A DNA stretch of 60,502 nt, from positions 1 to 60,502 of the IMG/VR virus record IMGVR_UViG_3300013137_001181. One strand, given 5' to 3'. Below, one piece after another: positions 15,703-22,729 of the stretch. The translations under genes and the position numbers were made by a program. Origin of the DNA: a virus. The stretch's first letter is position 1. Each line of letters begins with the position of its first letter. The notes below the pieces were generated by a model. The model was given only the letters and a program-made list of their open reading frames with translations, was not told the DNA's origin and did not search any database.

Positions 15703-16242
15703 TCAATTTACTACTCGTCTTTTCGCAACGTCAAACTTGTCCGTATCTGATATGTTTTGGATACGAGCCTTTGCTGCAAAAAATCCAGCAATAAAGGCTT
15801 CAATCAGCGGACTTTTGTAAGACGTTTCCCCTTTTTTGTCGAGCGGTTTTAACCCAGTCAGTTTCTTGTCCTTGTTTCGGAGCATTTCAAAACAAATAAA
15901 GTTATCCTTTGAGTTTTCCATGTCCGTTCCAGCAAGAATTAAGCACTCGACACGCTTCGGGTCGTCTTTTGGTCGGGTAGACATTTTCTCGTCTTTTTTA
16001 ACCCTAGACATCCAGCCTTCGGATGCAAAATATACTGACTGTAATAAACCAATGTCTGCTTCCAGAGCAATTTTTGCTCCAGCAACAAAAAATCCCTTAT
16101 GGCGTTTCTTAAAATCTTCTGGCAAATCCGCCAGTATAGCCATAACGGTATTCTTTGAACCTTGTACGAATATCTGTGGTACATGTTCTCCTTGTTTTAA
16201 GCAGACCTCTTTTACCATCTCCGTTAGTTGTTCAAATTTCAT
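15703..16242 (-). CDS. Hypothetical protein
   Basis: 179 codons from ATG at 16242 with the shared strong Shine-Dalgarno leader. Globular alpha/beta protein with SVYFASEGWMSR near residue 70 and several Lys/Asp-rich turns. No motif is recognised. It is next to the MoxR gene, separated by a spacer with a hairpin (GGACCAAC/GTTAGTCC, about 15671-15694), and may belong to the same system. Confidence 0.55.
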   Translation of the reverse strand: MKFEQLTEMVKEVCLKQGEHVPQIFVQGSKNTVMAILADLPEDFKKRHKGFFVAGAKIALEADIGLLQSVYFASEGWMSRVKKDEKMSTRPKDDPKRVECLILAGTDMENSKDNFICFEMLRNKDKKLTGLKPLDKKGETSYKSPLIEAFIAGFFAAKARIQNISDTDKFDVAKRRVVN

Positions 16243-16281
16243 ATTTTTTCACCTCCTTTCGATAATAACTATTAAAATCGT

Positions 16282-16377
16282 TAACCCCTGGGACAGCAAG
16301 ATAGCGTGGAGCACAAGCAAAAAGGTGTGTTATGTGTTGGCTTGTATAATCTCCGACTAATCTTGCTATCCCAAGGC
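16282..16377 (-). ncRNA. Structured leader of the 179-residue protein gene
   Basis: A long-range stem pairs CCTGGGACAGCAAGAT with ATCTTGCTATCCCAAGG across about 65 nt, with one mismatch. Inside it GGAG/CTCC and ACAAGC/GCTTGT pair in nested order. No gene fits in the 156-nt spacer 16243-16398. This is the most elaborate of the spacer hairpins in the 11.5-19.6 kb cassettes and may be a regulatory leader or processing element. Confidence 0.5.
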
Positions 16378-16398
16378 TTAAAGTCGCCTCGGTTAGCA

Positions 16399-16674
16399 TT
16401 AGTCAATGCAGACGTTGTATGCGTTTTGGTCTACGTCCAGAATAAAATATCTTATCCTGTCAAAATCTGAAACGTTGACTTTTTGCACCCCCATCTCATA
16501 CTGATTGCTGGTTTGATATACCCAGTCAATCAAATGAGCCACGAGTGCAGTTGTCACGCAACTTCCGTTTCCAAATCTGTTAAAAACCGTAACTTTTCCC
16601 GGTTGGTTCATATACTTCTGATAGTCAATCCCAACACGGTTAAAAGTGTTAACAACAGACTGTTTAATTGTCAT
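16399..16674 (-). CDS. Hypothetical protein
   Basis: 91 codons from ATG at 16674, Shine-Dalgarno GAAAGGAGGTGAAAAAAT. Alpha/beta, with YQKYMNQPGKVTVFNRFGNG near the start and a terminal YFILDVDQNAYNVCID strand pair. Not recognised. Its spacer holds a perfect 7-bp hairpin (CCCAGGC/GCCTGGG, about 16728-16751). Confidence 0.55.
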   Translation of the reverse strand: MTIKQSVVNTFNRVGIDYQKYMNQPGKVTVFNRFGNGSCVTTALVAHLIDWVYQTSNQYEMGVQKVNVSDFDRIRYFILDVDQNAYNVCID

Positions 16675-16765
16675 ATTTTTTCACCTCCTTTCTTTTTTTT
16701 GGTTAATAATTTATTTAATTGGCAATCACCCCAGGCAAATTACTTCGCCTGGGATACATCGCAAA

Positions 16766-17020
16766 TTAACAATCACCAAACATTTTGGCGAGACCTGCGA
16801 TTTTTTTCATCTTCTCTTCTATTGCCCGCATAGCGGTGCCAGCATAGAAAAGTTCGCGTTGTGTCTTGCAAGCTTTAATGATTGCAATTGCTTCGTCCGA
16901 ACGCACTTTGTAATCTGGGTTTAATTTAACCTTGGCTACAAAAGCGTTTATCTCTTCCGCGCGCTTGGATGAAATACCAAGTGCCTCGGGAAAGTTCATG
17001 TCCTTTTTTTTCTTTGTCAT
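16766..17020 (-). CDS. Small basic helical protein
   Basis: 84 codons from ATG at 17020. Lys-rich start (MTKKKKDMNF), then two or three amphipathic helices (SSKRAEEINAFVAKVKLN...TQRELFYAGTAMRAIEEKMKK). No Cys or membrane segment. The leader holds TCCAGCG/CGCTGGA (about 17066-17083). Function unknown. Confidence 0.55.
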   Translation of the reverse strand: MTKKKKDMNFPEALGISSKRAEEINAFVAKVKLNPDYKVRSDEAIAIIKACKTQRELFYAGTAMRAIEEKMKKIAGLAKMFGDC

Positions 17021-17097
17021 ATGTTTTCACCTACCCTTCGTTATGAAATTGATAACGGATAACAATCCAGCGCGGACGCTGGACTGTCCATTCGTTC

Positions 17098-17454
17098 TCA
17101 ATCCCACCATGTAAAGACTTCATAACTACCGTTTTTTTTCGAATTGGTGCATTCGTCTGCCAATCTGTAATCATTCACAAGCGCAAGCGCTTGGTCAGCG
17201 TTCAGATACGTTGCATCGAATCCTTCGATTGAAACACGATAGTCGGAACGTGTCTTATCAACAATGTATCCGTGGAATCTCATGGTTGGATACCTATCAG
17301 CAAGTTCAAGGAATTCTCGGATACTTGGAGAGTTATTCTGTTGCTCCTCCATGTTGTTCTTGTTTCCATGGACTTTTATAAGCTCCAAAACTTCTTCCTT
17401 GGATGCTTCTTCAAAGTGGACTAATCCACCCATCCATTTATCATCAAGTTTCAT
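17098..17454 (-). CDS. Hypothetical protein
   Basis: 118 codons from ATG at 17454 with the common Shine-Dalgarno leader. An acidic N-terminal half with a poly-Asn/Gln turn precedes a beta-rich C-terminal half ending in YEVFTWWD. The terminal WWD is shared with the next upstream protein (IRLWWD at 17489), a hint of distant relationship. Function unknown. Confidence 0.55.
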   Translation of the reverse strand: MKLDDKWMGGLVHFEEASKEEVLELIKVHGNKNNMEEQQNNSPSIREFLELADRYPTMRFHGYIVDKTRSDYRVSIEGFDATYLNADQALALVNDYRLADECTNSKKNGSYEVFTWWD

Positions 17455-17488
17455 ATTTTTTCACCTCCTTTCGATAAAGTGTCAACAA

Positions 17489-17827
17489 TTAATCCCACCA
17501 TAAACGAATAAAAACCTTGTTTCCTTGTTCATAGTAGTCAAATTCATCCGAAAACCAGATTTTAGCCATGCGTGCTATTTTAAGCAGATTACTAAAATCC
17601 CCTTCTTCTATTTCAAGGACAAAAGTATCAAATTCGTTTGACCAGTCCTCAACGTTACATATATCGACTGGAATATATTTAATTTTTGTTGTCCGTAGAA
17701 ACTTTATAAGGTCTTTTCTTGATGGACAAGAATTAAATCCGTCCTTGTCGATTTTTATTGACGATTTCTTGACCAATAATTTTTCGTTATTGGTCTTTAA
17801 GGTCTCAAAATCAACTTTTTTTGTCAT
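17489..17827 (-). CDS. Hypothetical protein
   Basis: 112 codons from ATG at 17827. Mixed alpha/beta, ending in EQGNKVFIRLWWD, similar to the end of the protein at 17098-17454. Its leader hairpin pairs GCAATTAAC with GTTAATTGC (about 17876-17904). No known motif. Confidence 0.55.
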   Translation of the reverse strand: MTKKVDFETLKTNNEKLLVKKSSIKIDKDGFNSCPSRKDLIKFLRTTKIKYIPVDICNVEDWSNEFDTFVLEIEEGDFSNLLKIARMAKIWFSDEFDYYEQGNKVFIRLWWD

Positions 17828-17914
17828 ATTTTTTCACCTTCTTTTGATTATAAGAATGTATTAACTTATCCCGAGCAATTAACACTTATCGGAGGTTAAT
17901 TGCCCGTGCATAAA

Positions 17915-18109
17915 TTAAAACAGGTCAACGAGTTTCTTCTTTGGAACGACTCCAAGCTCAATCATTCGAGCGAGCAAAGCGTCTCCAAAGTCAGATGTGA
18001 ACGGTTCGACAACAAGTTTTGGATGTCCATTAACCGTTAGCACTTTACGAAACTCTTTGAGTTTATAGTCCACGGTCCAGCCATAATAGGTTGGTAGTTT
18101 GTTAGGCAT
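17915..18109 (-). CDS. Small hypothetical protein
   Basis: 64 codons. ATG at 18109 is chosen because AGGAGG lies 8 nt upstream; a TTG at 18160 would read through that site. The sequence (MPNKLPTYYGWTVDYKLKEF...) is beta-rich with a hydrophobic C-terminus. Function unknown. Confidence 0.6.
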   Translation of the reverse strand: MPNKLPTYYGWTVDYKLKEFRKVLTVNGHPKLVVEPFTSDFGDALLARMIELGVVPKKKLVDLF

Positions 18110-18233
18110 GTTTAACACCTCCTTTCTTTTTTGTCGAAAATAGTTTTTTAACCTTTTCAAAGTAGTCCTTTTGCGCGGATGTTTTGGCAGAGAGTGCCAA
18201 AGCCAAAACGGTTCTATTTATGTTGAAATTCAT
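18102..18233 (-). CDS. Very small basic protein (tentative)
   Basis: 43 codons from ATG at 18233, TAA at 18104-18102, overlapping the start of the next gene by 8 nt. Lys-rich (SAQKDYFEKVKKLFSTKKKGG). There is no Shine-Dalgarno upstream of its ATG, so expression is doubtful; it may simply be leader sequence of the gene at 17915-18109. Confidence 0.35.
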   Translation of the reverse strand: MNFNINRTVLALALSAKTSAQKDYFEKVKKLFSTKKKGGVKHA

Positions 18234-18305
18234 AAGTGTTTAGGATTTATAATTTTAAGGATTTGCTACTGTCGGTTACTTGCGTAGCCGACAGCGGGCT
18301 AAACC

Positions 18306-18899
18306 TTAAATCTTCGTATCGTGTGTCAGATAACTTCCGTTTTTATAGGAAGACCATGGAATCCAGCCTTGTTCGGTCCAGATTTCATGTGCGATGTCAA
18401 TATTTTTTTGACAATCTTTCATATCTTCCATTGTCCACCCGTGTTTTGCGACACGTTTGGTGTGAACGCTGTTGATCTGAAAAACACCATAGTCAGTTGT
18501 TCCGTCTTTGTTTGTATTTGTCCGCGAACAGTTGAAATGGTGATTAAGATTCCAAAAGTTTTCTGACTTTGCCATCCTTATTGCGACAGAAAAGTCCCAA
18601 TTTTTTGTTGAGATGTAATCATATATGTCTTGGTCTGTCCATATATGTTCGGTAGCAACAACCGGTTTTGTTATTATCGCCGAGTGTGTTGACACCTTTT
18701 CTTTTCTGTCTGGGATTAAGATCTTCCGTTTTTCAACAATAATTGGAAATTGAACCTTGACGGTTACAATAACCGGTGGTCTGAAAACGAAATGATTTAC
18801 TTCCCACCACGCATTAAGTGCGTATAGGATAACTACTGACACGATTGTCAGGATTAAAGTTATAGCAACGGCTATTAAAGCCAGTTGCTTTTTTGTCAT
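18306..18899 (-). CDS. Membrane-anchored lytic transglycosylase / lysozyme-like protein
   Basis: 197 codons. A single N-terminal transmembrane helix (about 7-29) is followed by a linker and an SLT/goose-lysozyme-type domain: catalytic Glu in AKSENFWN (E113), then TTDYGVFQINSVH, matching the E-S...D-Y-G-x-F-Q-I-N pattern. The enzyme cleaves peptidoglycan glycan strands. Its early position, away from the lysis cassette at 25-28 kb, suggests a role in wall passage or virion-associated degradation rather than lysis; this is inference. Confidence 0.8.
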   Translation of the reverse strand: MTKKQLALIAVAITLILTIVSVVILYALNAWWEVNHFVFRPPVIVTVKVQFPIIVEKRKILIPDRKEKVSTHSAIITKPVVATEHIWTDQDIYDYISTKNWDFSVAIRMAKSENFWNLNHHFNCSRTNTNKDGTTDYGVFQINSVHTKRVAKHGWTMEDMKDCQKNIDIAHEIWTEQGWIPWSSYKNGSYLTHDTKI

Positions 18900-18982
18900 G
18901 AGTTTTTTTCACCTCCTAACTTAAAAGATTGCTAACTTAAATTCGCCTGGGATTATTGTCCCAAGCGGATTGCAGTTGTCAA

Positions 18983-19129
18983 TCATCTGCCACACCCACG
19001 ACTTGCCGGATATTGGTTGCAATATCTCCATTCATCAAAGTATGTGGTTGCTTCATTCCCTAGGACAACAGCAACAAAGCACACAATGAAAATAAGGATT
19101 ACAAGTCTTTTTGGATTGTAAAGTATCAT
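18983..19129 (-). CDS. Small membrane protein
   Basis: 48 codons from ATG at 19129, with AGGAGGTGAAAAAAC upstream. One transmembrane helix (LVILIFIVCFVAVVLG) follows a short basic start; the rest is outside and has two Cys (WRYCNQYPASRGCGR) that could form a disulphide. This topology resembles small lysis-control or spanin-like proteins, but nothing proves it. Confidence 0.6.
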   Translation of the reverse strand: MILYNPKRLVILIFIVCFVAVVLGNEATTYFDEWRYCNQYPASRGCGR

Positions 19130-19168
19130 GTTTTTTCACCTCCTTGGTTAAGAAAAAACTGTTAACAA

Positions 19169-19363
19169 TCACTTTTGGACATGATCAATCCATTTCTCTA
19201 CTATCTTGGTTATTTTTGATATCGCCTCGTCGATATATTGGTCATCTTTGACCAATACATCGGGTTTTAATCCAGCGATATCGGCCACATCGGAGAAAAG
19301 TTCGTCAAGTTTGTTATAAATCTCGACAGTTATTATGCTCCGATCTAATTCTTTTTTGGTCAT
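19169..19363 (-). CDS. Small helical protein
   Basis: 64 codons from ATG at 19363, overlapping nothing and starting 3 nt after the stop of the gene at 19367-19546. Acidic helices (YNKLDELFSDVADIAG...DEAISKITKIVEKWIDH). No motif. Function unknown. Confidence 0.55.
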   Translation of the reverse strand: MTKKELDRSIITVEIYNKLDELFSDVADIAGLKPDVLVKDDQYIDEAISKITKIVEKWIDHVQK

Positions 19364-19366
19364 AAG

Positions 19367-19546
19367 TCAGTATAAATTTTGTAACAAAAAGTATCCCAGG
19401 CATTCGCCGTATTGGTTCACATATACACGGTGGAGGCCTTTTTCAGCGCGTTTAATAGCATAATGGTTACGCAGCGCCTGGGAAATCTTCTTTCTTCGAA
19501 GCATTTCGCTCCGATGATTGCGTATCATTGTTTTAATTAACTCCAT
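19367..19546 (-). CDS. Small basic protein
   Basis: 59 codons from ATG at 19546, TGA at 19369-19367. Arg/Lys/His-rich (RNHRSEMLRRKKISQALRNH) with an aromatic C-terminus, suggesting nucleic-acid binding. Its 137-nt leader holds two hairpins: CCTGGGAT/ATCCCTGGG (about 19591-19613) and a nested one around 19617-19676. The shared strong Shine-Dalgarno is present. Confidence 0.6.
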   Translation of the reverse strand: MELIKTMIRNHRSEMLRRKKISQALRNHYAIKRAEKGLHRVYVNQYGECLGYFLLQNLY

Positions 19547-19683
19547 ATTTTTTTCACCTCCTTGGTTTTTGCAAAAATGGTTAACAATAGAGCCTGGGAT
19601 TTAATTATCCCTGGGTATTTGCAATCCAAAGCATTTCAGCCGAAGGATTTTTTATTTTCTTCGACTGAATACGTCTTGGATTA

Positions 19684-19893
19684 TCAAGATTTGTGGAGAT
19701 AACTCTCCTTGGTGCGTGTTATTGTTATAAAATGTCGCCATTGGTCACGCTTTAACCTTTGGACAACTATTTCGCCATATTTTAATGTCCGAAGTGCAGT
19801 ATCACAAAAAGCAAGGATTTCTTGCTCATTGGATTTTAGCAAGATCGGTTGCTTTTTGTCCCCATCTATGTTTATTTGGACGTTGTATATCAT
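19684..19893 (-). CDS. Small hypothetical protein
   Basis: 69 codons from ATG at 19893, overlapping the upstream gene by 4 nt. Beta-strand rich (MIYNVQINIDGDKKQPILLKS). No known motif. With its neighbour it forms the first coupled pair after the terminator at 20303-20332. Confidence 0.55.
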   Translation of the reverse strand: MIYNVQINIDGDKKQPILLKSNEQEILAFCDTALRTLKYGEIVVQRLKRDQWRHFITITRTKESYLHKS

Positions 19894-20237
19894 CGGGTAA
19901 AAAATGCTAAACTTTTAACTTCATATTCGGGTAAATGTCTGTTGATGTCAGCAAGTATCAGGACAATTATGCTCCGTTTCAGGCCTATTCGGTCAAGACG
20001 AAGCACACTTAATCTTACTCCTTGGACATATTTCAACCAAGTTTTTGATTTTTCAATTGTAAACTTCATTTGGTCAAGCAGATATACTATTCTGTCGAGC
20101 TCCAAGTACATCTCATCTTCTTGGACTTCGTATTCAGCGGACTTTTTTTTGACGCCGAGCATACGAGTCCGAGCAAGCAGTAGTCCGGGACTACTTTGAT
20201 ATGTGGTTTTTCTTTGACCATGACTTATAGTATCCAT
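19890..20237 (-). CDS. Hypothetical helical protein
   Basis: 115 codons from ATG at 20237; a GTG at 20300 in the same frame would add 21 basic residues, and neither start has a clear Shine-Dalgarno. Mostly helical and basic (EVQEDEMYLELDRIVYLLDQMK...). No motif is recognised. It lies just past a minus-strand terminator, so its own promoter should lie within 20237-20303 or reading must pass the terminator. Confidence 0.5.
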   Translation of the reverse strand: MDTISHGQRKTTYQSSPGLLLARTRMLGVKKKSAEYEVQEDEMYLELDRIVYLLDQMKFTIEKSKTWLKYVQGVRLSVLRLDRIGLKRSIIVLILADINRHLPEYEVKSLAFFTR

Positions 20238-20302
20238 AGACTTATAGTAATCATTGAATAATTTTCGCCGGTTTTTTTTTATCCTATAGTAAAATATCAC
20301 AA

Positions 20303-20332
20303 AGTAAAAAAAAAGGCCTATTCAAGGCCTTT
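20303..20332 (-). terminator. Rho-independent terminator
   Basis: On the minus strand AAAGGCC and GGCCTTT form a 7-bp stem (20332-20326 with 20318-20312) followed by a run of nine T (complement of 20303-20311). It overlaps the stop codon of the 47-residue protein at 20318-20461 and should end leftward transcripts from the control region. Confidence 0.8.
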
Positions 20333-20461
20333 CTTCTTGCAAAACTCATACAGATCGCACGTCGCGCAATCGTCGCGTTCTTCGTCGGCGTCAAACGTTT
20401 TTTTGTCAAAGTAGTAGTTGACAAAAAAATTTGTTTTTTCAGCTTCGTGTAACTCAAACAT
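20318..20461 (-). CDS. Small acidic Cys-containing protein
   Basis: 47 codons, ATG at 20461, TAG at 20320-20318 inside the terminator stem. Acidic (TFDADEERDDCATCDLYEFC) with C-x2-C-x6-C, a possible metal site. No clear Shine-Dalgarno. It is the second leftward gene after the control region. Function unknown. Confidence 0.6.
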   Translation of the reverse strand: MFELHEAEKTNFFVNYYFDKKTFDADEERDDCATCDLYEFCKKKGLE

Positions 20462-20578
20462 AAGATAAAAAAAAACTCTTAATTTTTTACATTGCAAAAT
20501 AAATCAGGCGCGCGATAAAATTATATTAAATGAAGAAAAAATCTTATCATTTTTTTTTCTTCATTGAAAAAACCGGCT

Positions 20579-20872
20579 TCATTTATTCTTGTACTGCTTT
20601 ATCAACTCGGCGACGCTTTTAACGCCGCTCATTTTCAATAGCTCTTTCAGATTGTCACTGTTCTCTTTGGCTTTGGCGTGCGCCTTTGCTTTATCATCAA
20701 GAACGCTCAATTTTTTGTACGTTTTGTACAATTCTTCATCAAGTTGTATTTCTTCAATCATCGCTTTTATCTTCGCTTTATTTTCAACGATGAACAGAAA
20801 GTCAGCTTGGTTTTTTTCAGACAAGGCCTGAAAATCTTCATGTGCTTTCATCAAATCGACATTGTTATACAT
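20579..20872 (-). CDS. Coiled-coil protein, first leftward gene of the control region
   Basis: 97 codons from ATG at 20872 (MYNNVDLMKAHEDF); an in-frame upstream extension to 20914 is possible. Almost entirely helical and charged, with AKAHAKAKENSDNLKELL, ending in SGVKSVAELIKQYKNK. The end resembles the short basic DNA-binding tails of H-NS-like proteins, but I would not assert that. Being first after the iterons, it is a candidate early regulator. Confidence 0.6.
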   Translation of the reverse strand: MYNNVDLMKAHEDFQALSEKNQADFLFIVENKAKIKAMIEEIQLDEELYKTYKKLSVLDDKAKAHAKAKENSDNLKELLKMSGVKSVAELIKQYKNK

Positions 20873-21350
20873 AGTGTGTTTTGTGATAAATCGCGCGCCT
20901 GGTTTACTTTGCAATGCGACAAATTGTCAACGTACTGCTATTGCCGTGATAGCTAACGATGAAGAAGATGTTTTATTATCATCGTTATTCACTTTTAATA
21001 ATACTATGATTAAAATATAGTGTCAAATGCTATTTATCGCGTCCTGACGCTCTAAACTGAATTATCAAACGTGTTAGTTAAATAATACGTCGTTTAGATT
21101 GCTCTGACGCTCTAAACTGAAACGTGTTTTTTTCTTGCTTGTATCACGAAAAACAAACTCACGTTTTGATTGTCAATACGCGCTAAATGTTTACTATTGT
21201 ACAAGTTTTTTTTTTAATTTTCGATTATCGCATTCTGACGCTCTGAATAAGTATATCAGACTATATCAACTCATGAAGTGTTCATACTATATCATACTAT
21301 ATCAACGACGATGTATGTATCGTATATGTATCATGACATAGATAAAACAT

Positions 21351-21406
21351 GTTCATGTATTAACGTATTAACATATTAACATGCTAACATGTGAACGTGT
21401 TATCGC
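21351..21406. repeat. Tandem array of 8-bp units
   Basis: Seven consecutive 8-bp units of the form (A/G)TTAAC(A/G)T with drift: GTTCATGT, ATTAACGT, ATTAACAT, ATTAACAT, GCTAACAT, GTGAACGT, GTTATCGC. Just upstream, ACTATATCA recurs three times (21260-21305). Such AT-rich arrays could be a DNA-unwinding element or binding sites. Confidence 0.6.
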
Positions 21407-21553
21407 GCGAACACGCGCCAAGTGTGCGATTTGTATATAATGATATACTATAACATGGACAAAAAACATCGCAATCTGTTGTATAGTATAGTGCTATATA
21501 GACTAAGGACTTTGTCGCGTATTGACGCTCTGAAAAATAGACAAGATATGTCG

Positions 21554-21581
21554 ACGTCGTATAACATATATTATACGACGT
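21554..21581. repeat. Perfect 11-bp palindrome
   Basis: ACGTCGTATAA (21554-21564) and TTATACGACGT (21571-21581) are exact inverted copies around a 6-nt centre. It lies between two iterons in the control region. No T-run follows, so a terminator is unlikely; a dimeric protein site or origin hairpin fits better. Confidence 0.7.
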
Positions 21582-21814
21582 GTATGATGATATAAAAAAT
21601 CTTTAATTTATATTGCTCTGACGCGCTAAACTCATTGTGGACTTTTTTTGTCGTGATAATATATTTTACTATAAGACTGTGCCATGCGATAAAATCTATT
21701 CACGCACGCACAGGCGTAGAGTCGTAGGTACTTGCTACAGGATAAAAAAATAGAAAACTATCCTTCCTCATCCTTACCCCCCGAGCACCTCAGCATCAGT
21801 AAAAACATCATCGT

Positions 21815-22154
21815 TGTCAGACAAATGTAAGCGATTGATCGCCTGTTTTCGTGCGTAAATCAGTGTTTGTCAGACATTATTTGTCTTTGTCAGACAAGTT
21901 TTGTGATGTTTGTCAGTCTTTGAGATGTTGATCATTGTCTCTCAGGCACGAACATGTTGATTGTCAGACATTGCTATTGACATTGTCAGACAAACTATCT
22001 ATAATGTCAGACATATGAAGATAATTAATGTCAGACAACTCTTGAGAGAGTTCAACAGCATCTTTCCTATACCTGAAGATGGCATACAAGTTGTAGGTAG
22101 AGATGAATCAAAGACATTCTATATCTATGGCGTTGTCAGACAAGATGTCAGACA
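21815..22154. promoter_or_regulatory. Array of palindromic TGTCAGACA operator sites
   Basis: Nine exact copies of TGTCAGACA (half-sites TGTC/GACA around one A) start at 21815, 21868, 21888, 21962, 21984, 22005, 22029, 22134 and 22146; a half-degenerate copy is at 21911. Neighbouring copies in the clusters are mostly 20-24 bp apart, about two helical turns, so bound proteins would face the same side. Sites overlap the promoter at 21977-22005 and continue into the coding region of the gene at 22015, where they encode V-R-Q. Confidence 0.85.
21977..22005 (+). promoter_or_regulatory. Consensus promoter inside the operator array
   Basis: TTGACA 21977-21982, 17-nt spacer, TATAAT 22000-22005: an exact sigma70 match. 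One operator copy fills the spacer, one overlaps the last base of the -10, one sits just upstream of the -35. The predicted start (about 22012) is only a few nt before the ATG at 22015, so the mRNA would be leaderless or nearly so. Confidence 0.85.
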
Positions 22155-22488
22155 ATACAACGTGCCGAAAGCGACGCCCAGTGTTCGTGATACAGGCGAA
22201 GACTTGTTGCTTGACAATGACTTTCCTGAAAAAAAAGAAGAAAAAAAGATTGAAAAAGTCGAGATGATAGGAGAGCTTCGAGGCAGAGAGATCTGGGTAC
22301 ACACTGGATATGGCTATTGTGAGCAGCACTTTGAGAAAGGTGTGAAGTACAAGCTGTATCGCATCATAGCTGATGATTTCAACGGAGACATGGTGGTCAA
22401 TAAGCTTATGTGCGAGAACTGCATGAAGGAAGTCTTCAGGAAGATGTCTGAGGCAGGAAGCATAAGAAGTGTTGAAAAGAATGCTTAA
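22015..22488 (+). CDS. Phd/YefM-like regulator with Cys-rich C-terminal domain
   Basis: 157 codons from ATG at 22015; an upstream start at 21961 would place the promoter inside the gene. The N-terminus MKIINVRQLLREFNSIFPIP resembles the opening of Phd/YefM antitoxin-type DNA-binding proteins. The middle is an acidic/Lys linker. The C-terminal 60 residues have CEQHFEKG...CENC, a likely zinc site. The protein at 23025 has the same two-part layout. It is encoded within its presumed operators, so autorepression is the simplest reading; family assignment is tentative. Confidence 0.6.
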   Translation: MKIINVRQLLREFNSIFPIPEDGIQVVGRDESKTFYIYGVVRQDVRQYNVPKATPSVRDTGEDLLLDNDFPEKKEEKKIEKVEMIGELRGREIWVHTGYGYCEQHFEKGVKYKLYRIIADDFNGDMVVNKLMCENCMKEVFRKMSEAGSIRSVEKNA

Positions 22489-22507
22489 TTATGTTAGTAT
22501 TAAAACT

Positions 22508-22624
22508 ATGTTCAATCTGTTTGATGCGCTCTTCAAAAAAGAGCACACGCACGACAAGATGACAAAGAGAGAGAGTCTGAAAGGAAAATCTCTTGTCGCA
22601 AAAAAGAAAGCAAAGAAGAAGTAG
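22508..22624 (+). CDS. Very small basic protein
   Basis: 38 codons, ATG at 22508, TAG at 22622-22624. An aromatic start (MFNLFDALFKKEHTHDK) and a Lys-rich tail (AKKKAKKK). No Shine-Dalgarno. It ends 5 nt before the tRNA gene. Possibly nucleic-acid binding; expression uncertain. Confidence 0.4.
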   Translation: MFNLFDALFKKEHTHDKMTKRESLKGKSLVAKKKAKKK

Positions 22625-22629
22625 ATTAT

Positions 22630-22700
22630 GCCTCTATAGTTAAGTGGCTTAACAGATGTTTTGTAAACATCCGAGGCAAGTCCGATCCTTGCTGGAGGCT
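22630..22700 (+). tRNA. tRNA-Thr (anticodon TGT)
   Basis: Full cloverleaf: acceptor GCCTCTA 22630-22636 with TGGAGGC 22693-22699 (one G-T); D stem GTTA/TAAC with a 7-nt loop; anticodon stem GATGT/ACATC with loop TTTGTAA, anticodon TGT at 22662-22664; variable CGAG; T stem GCAAG/CTTGC with loop TCCGATC. Discriminator T; CCA is not encoded. It reads ACA codons, which are frequent in this phage. Confidence 0.88.
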
Positions 22701-22729
22701 CAAGGCTGCATAGTGTAAGCTTGCAGCTT

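Larger units (their letters stand above)
21044..21634. repeat. Iteron-like direct repeats
   Basis: CTGACGCTCTAAACTGA occurs exactly at 21044-21060 and 21104-21120. Close variants are CTGACGCTCTGAA (21235-21247), TTGACGCTCTGAAA (21522-21535) and CTGACGCGCTAAACTCA (21618-21634); a weaker one is at 21173-21189. All read in the same direction. They lie in a gene-free AT-rich divergent region, the usual setting for a replication origin or a multi-site regulator. Confidence 0.7.

Noticed and set aside
21815-22154. CRISPR-like array made of TGTCAGACA repeats
   Set aside because: The repeat is only 9 bp and palindromic, the gaps are 3-92 nt and irregular between clusters, and part of it is coding. 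No cas genes are nearby.
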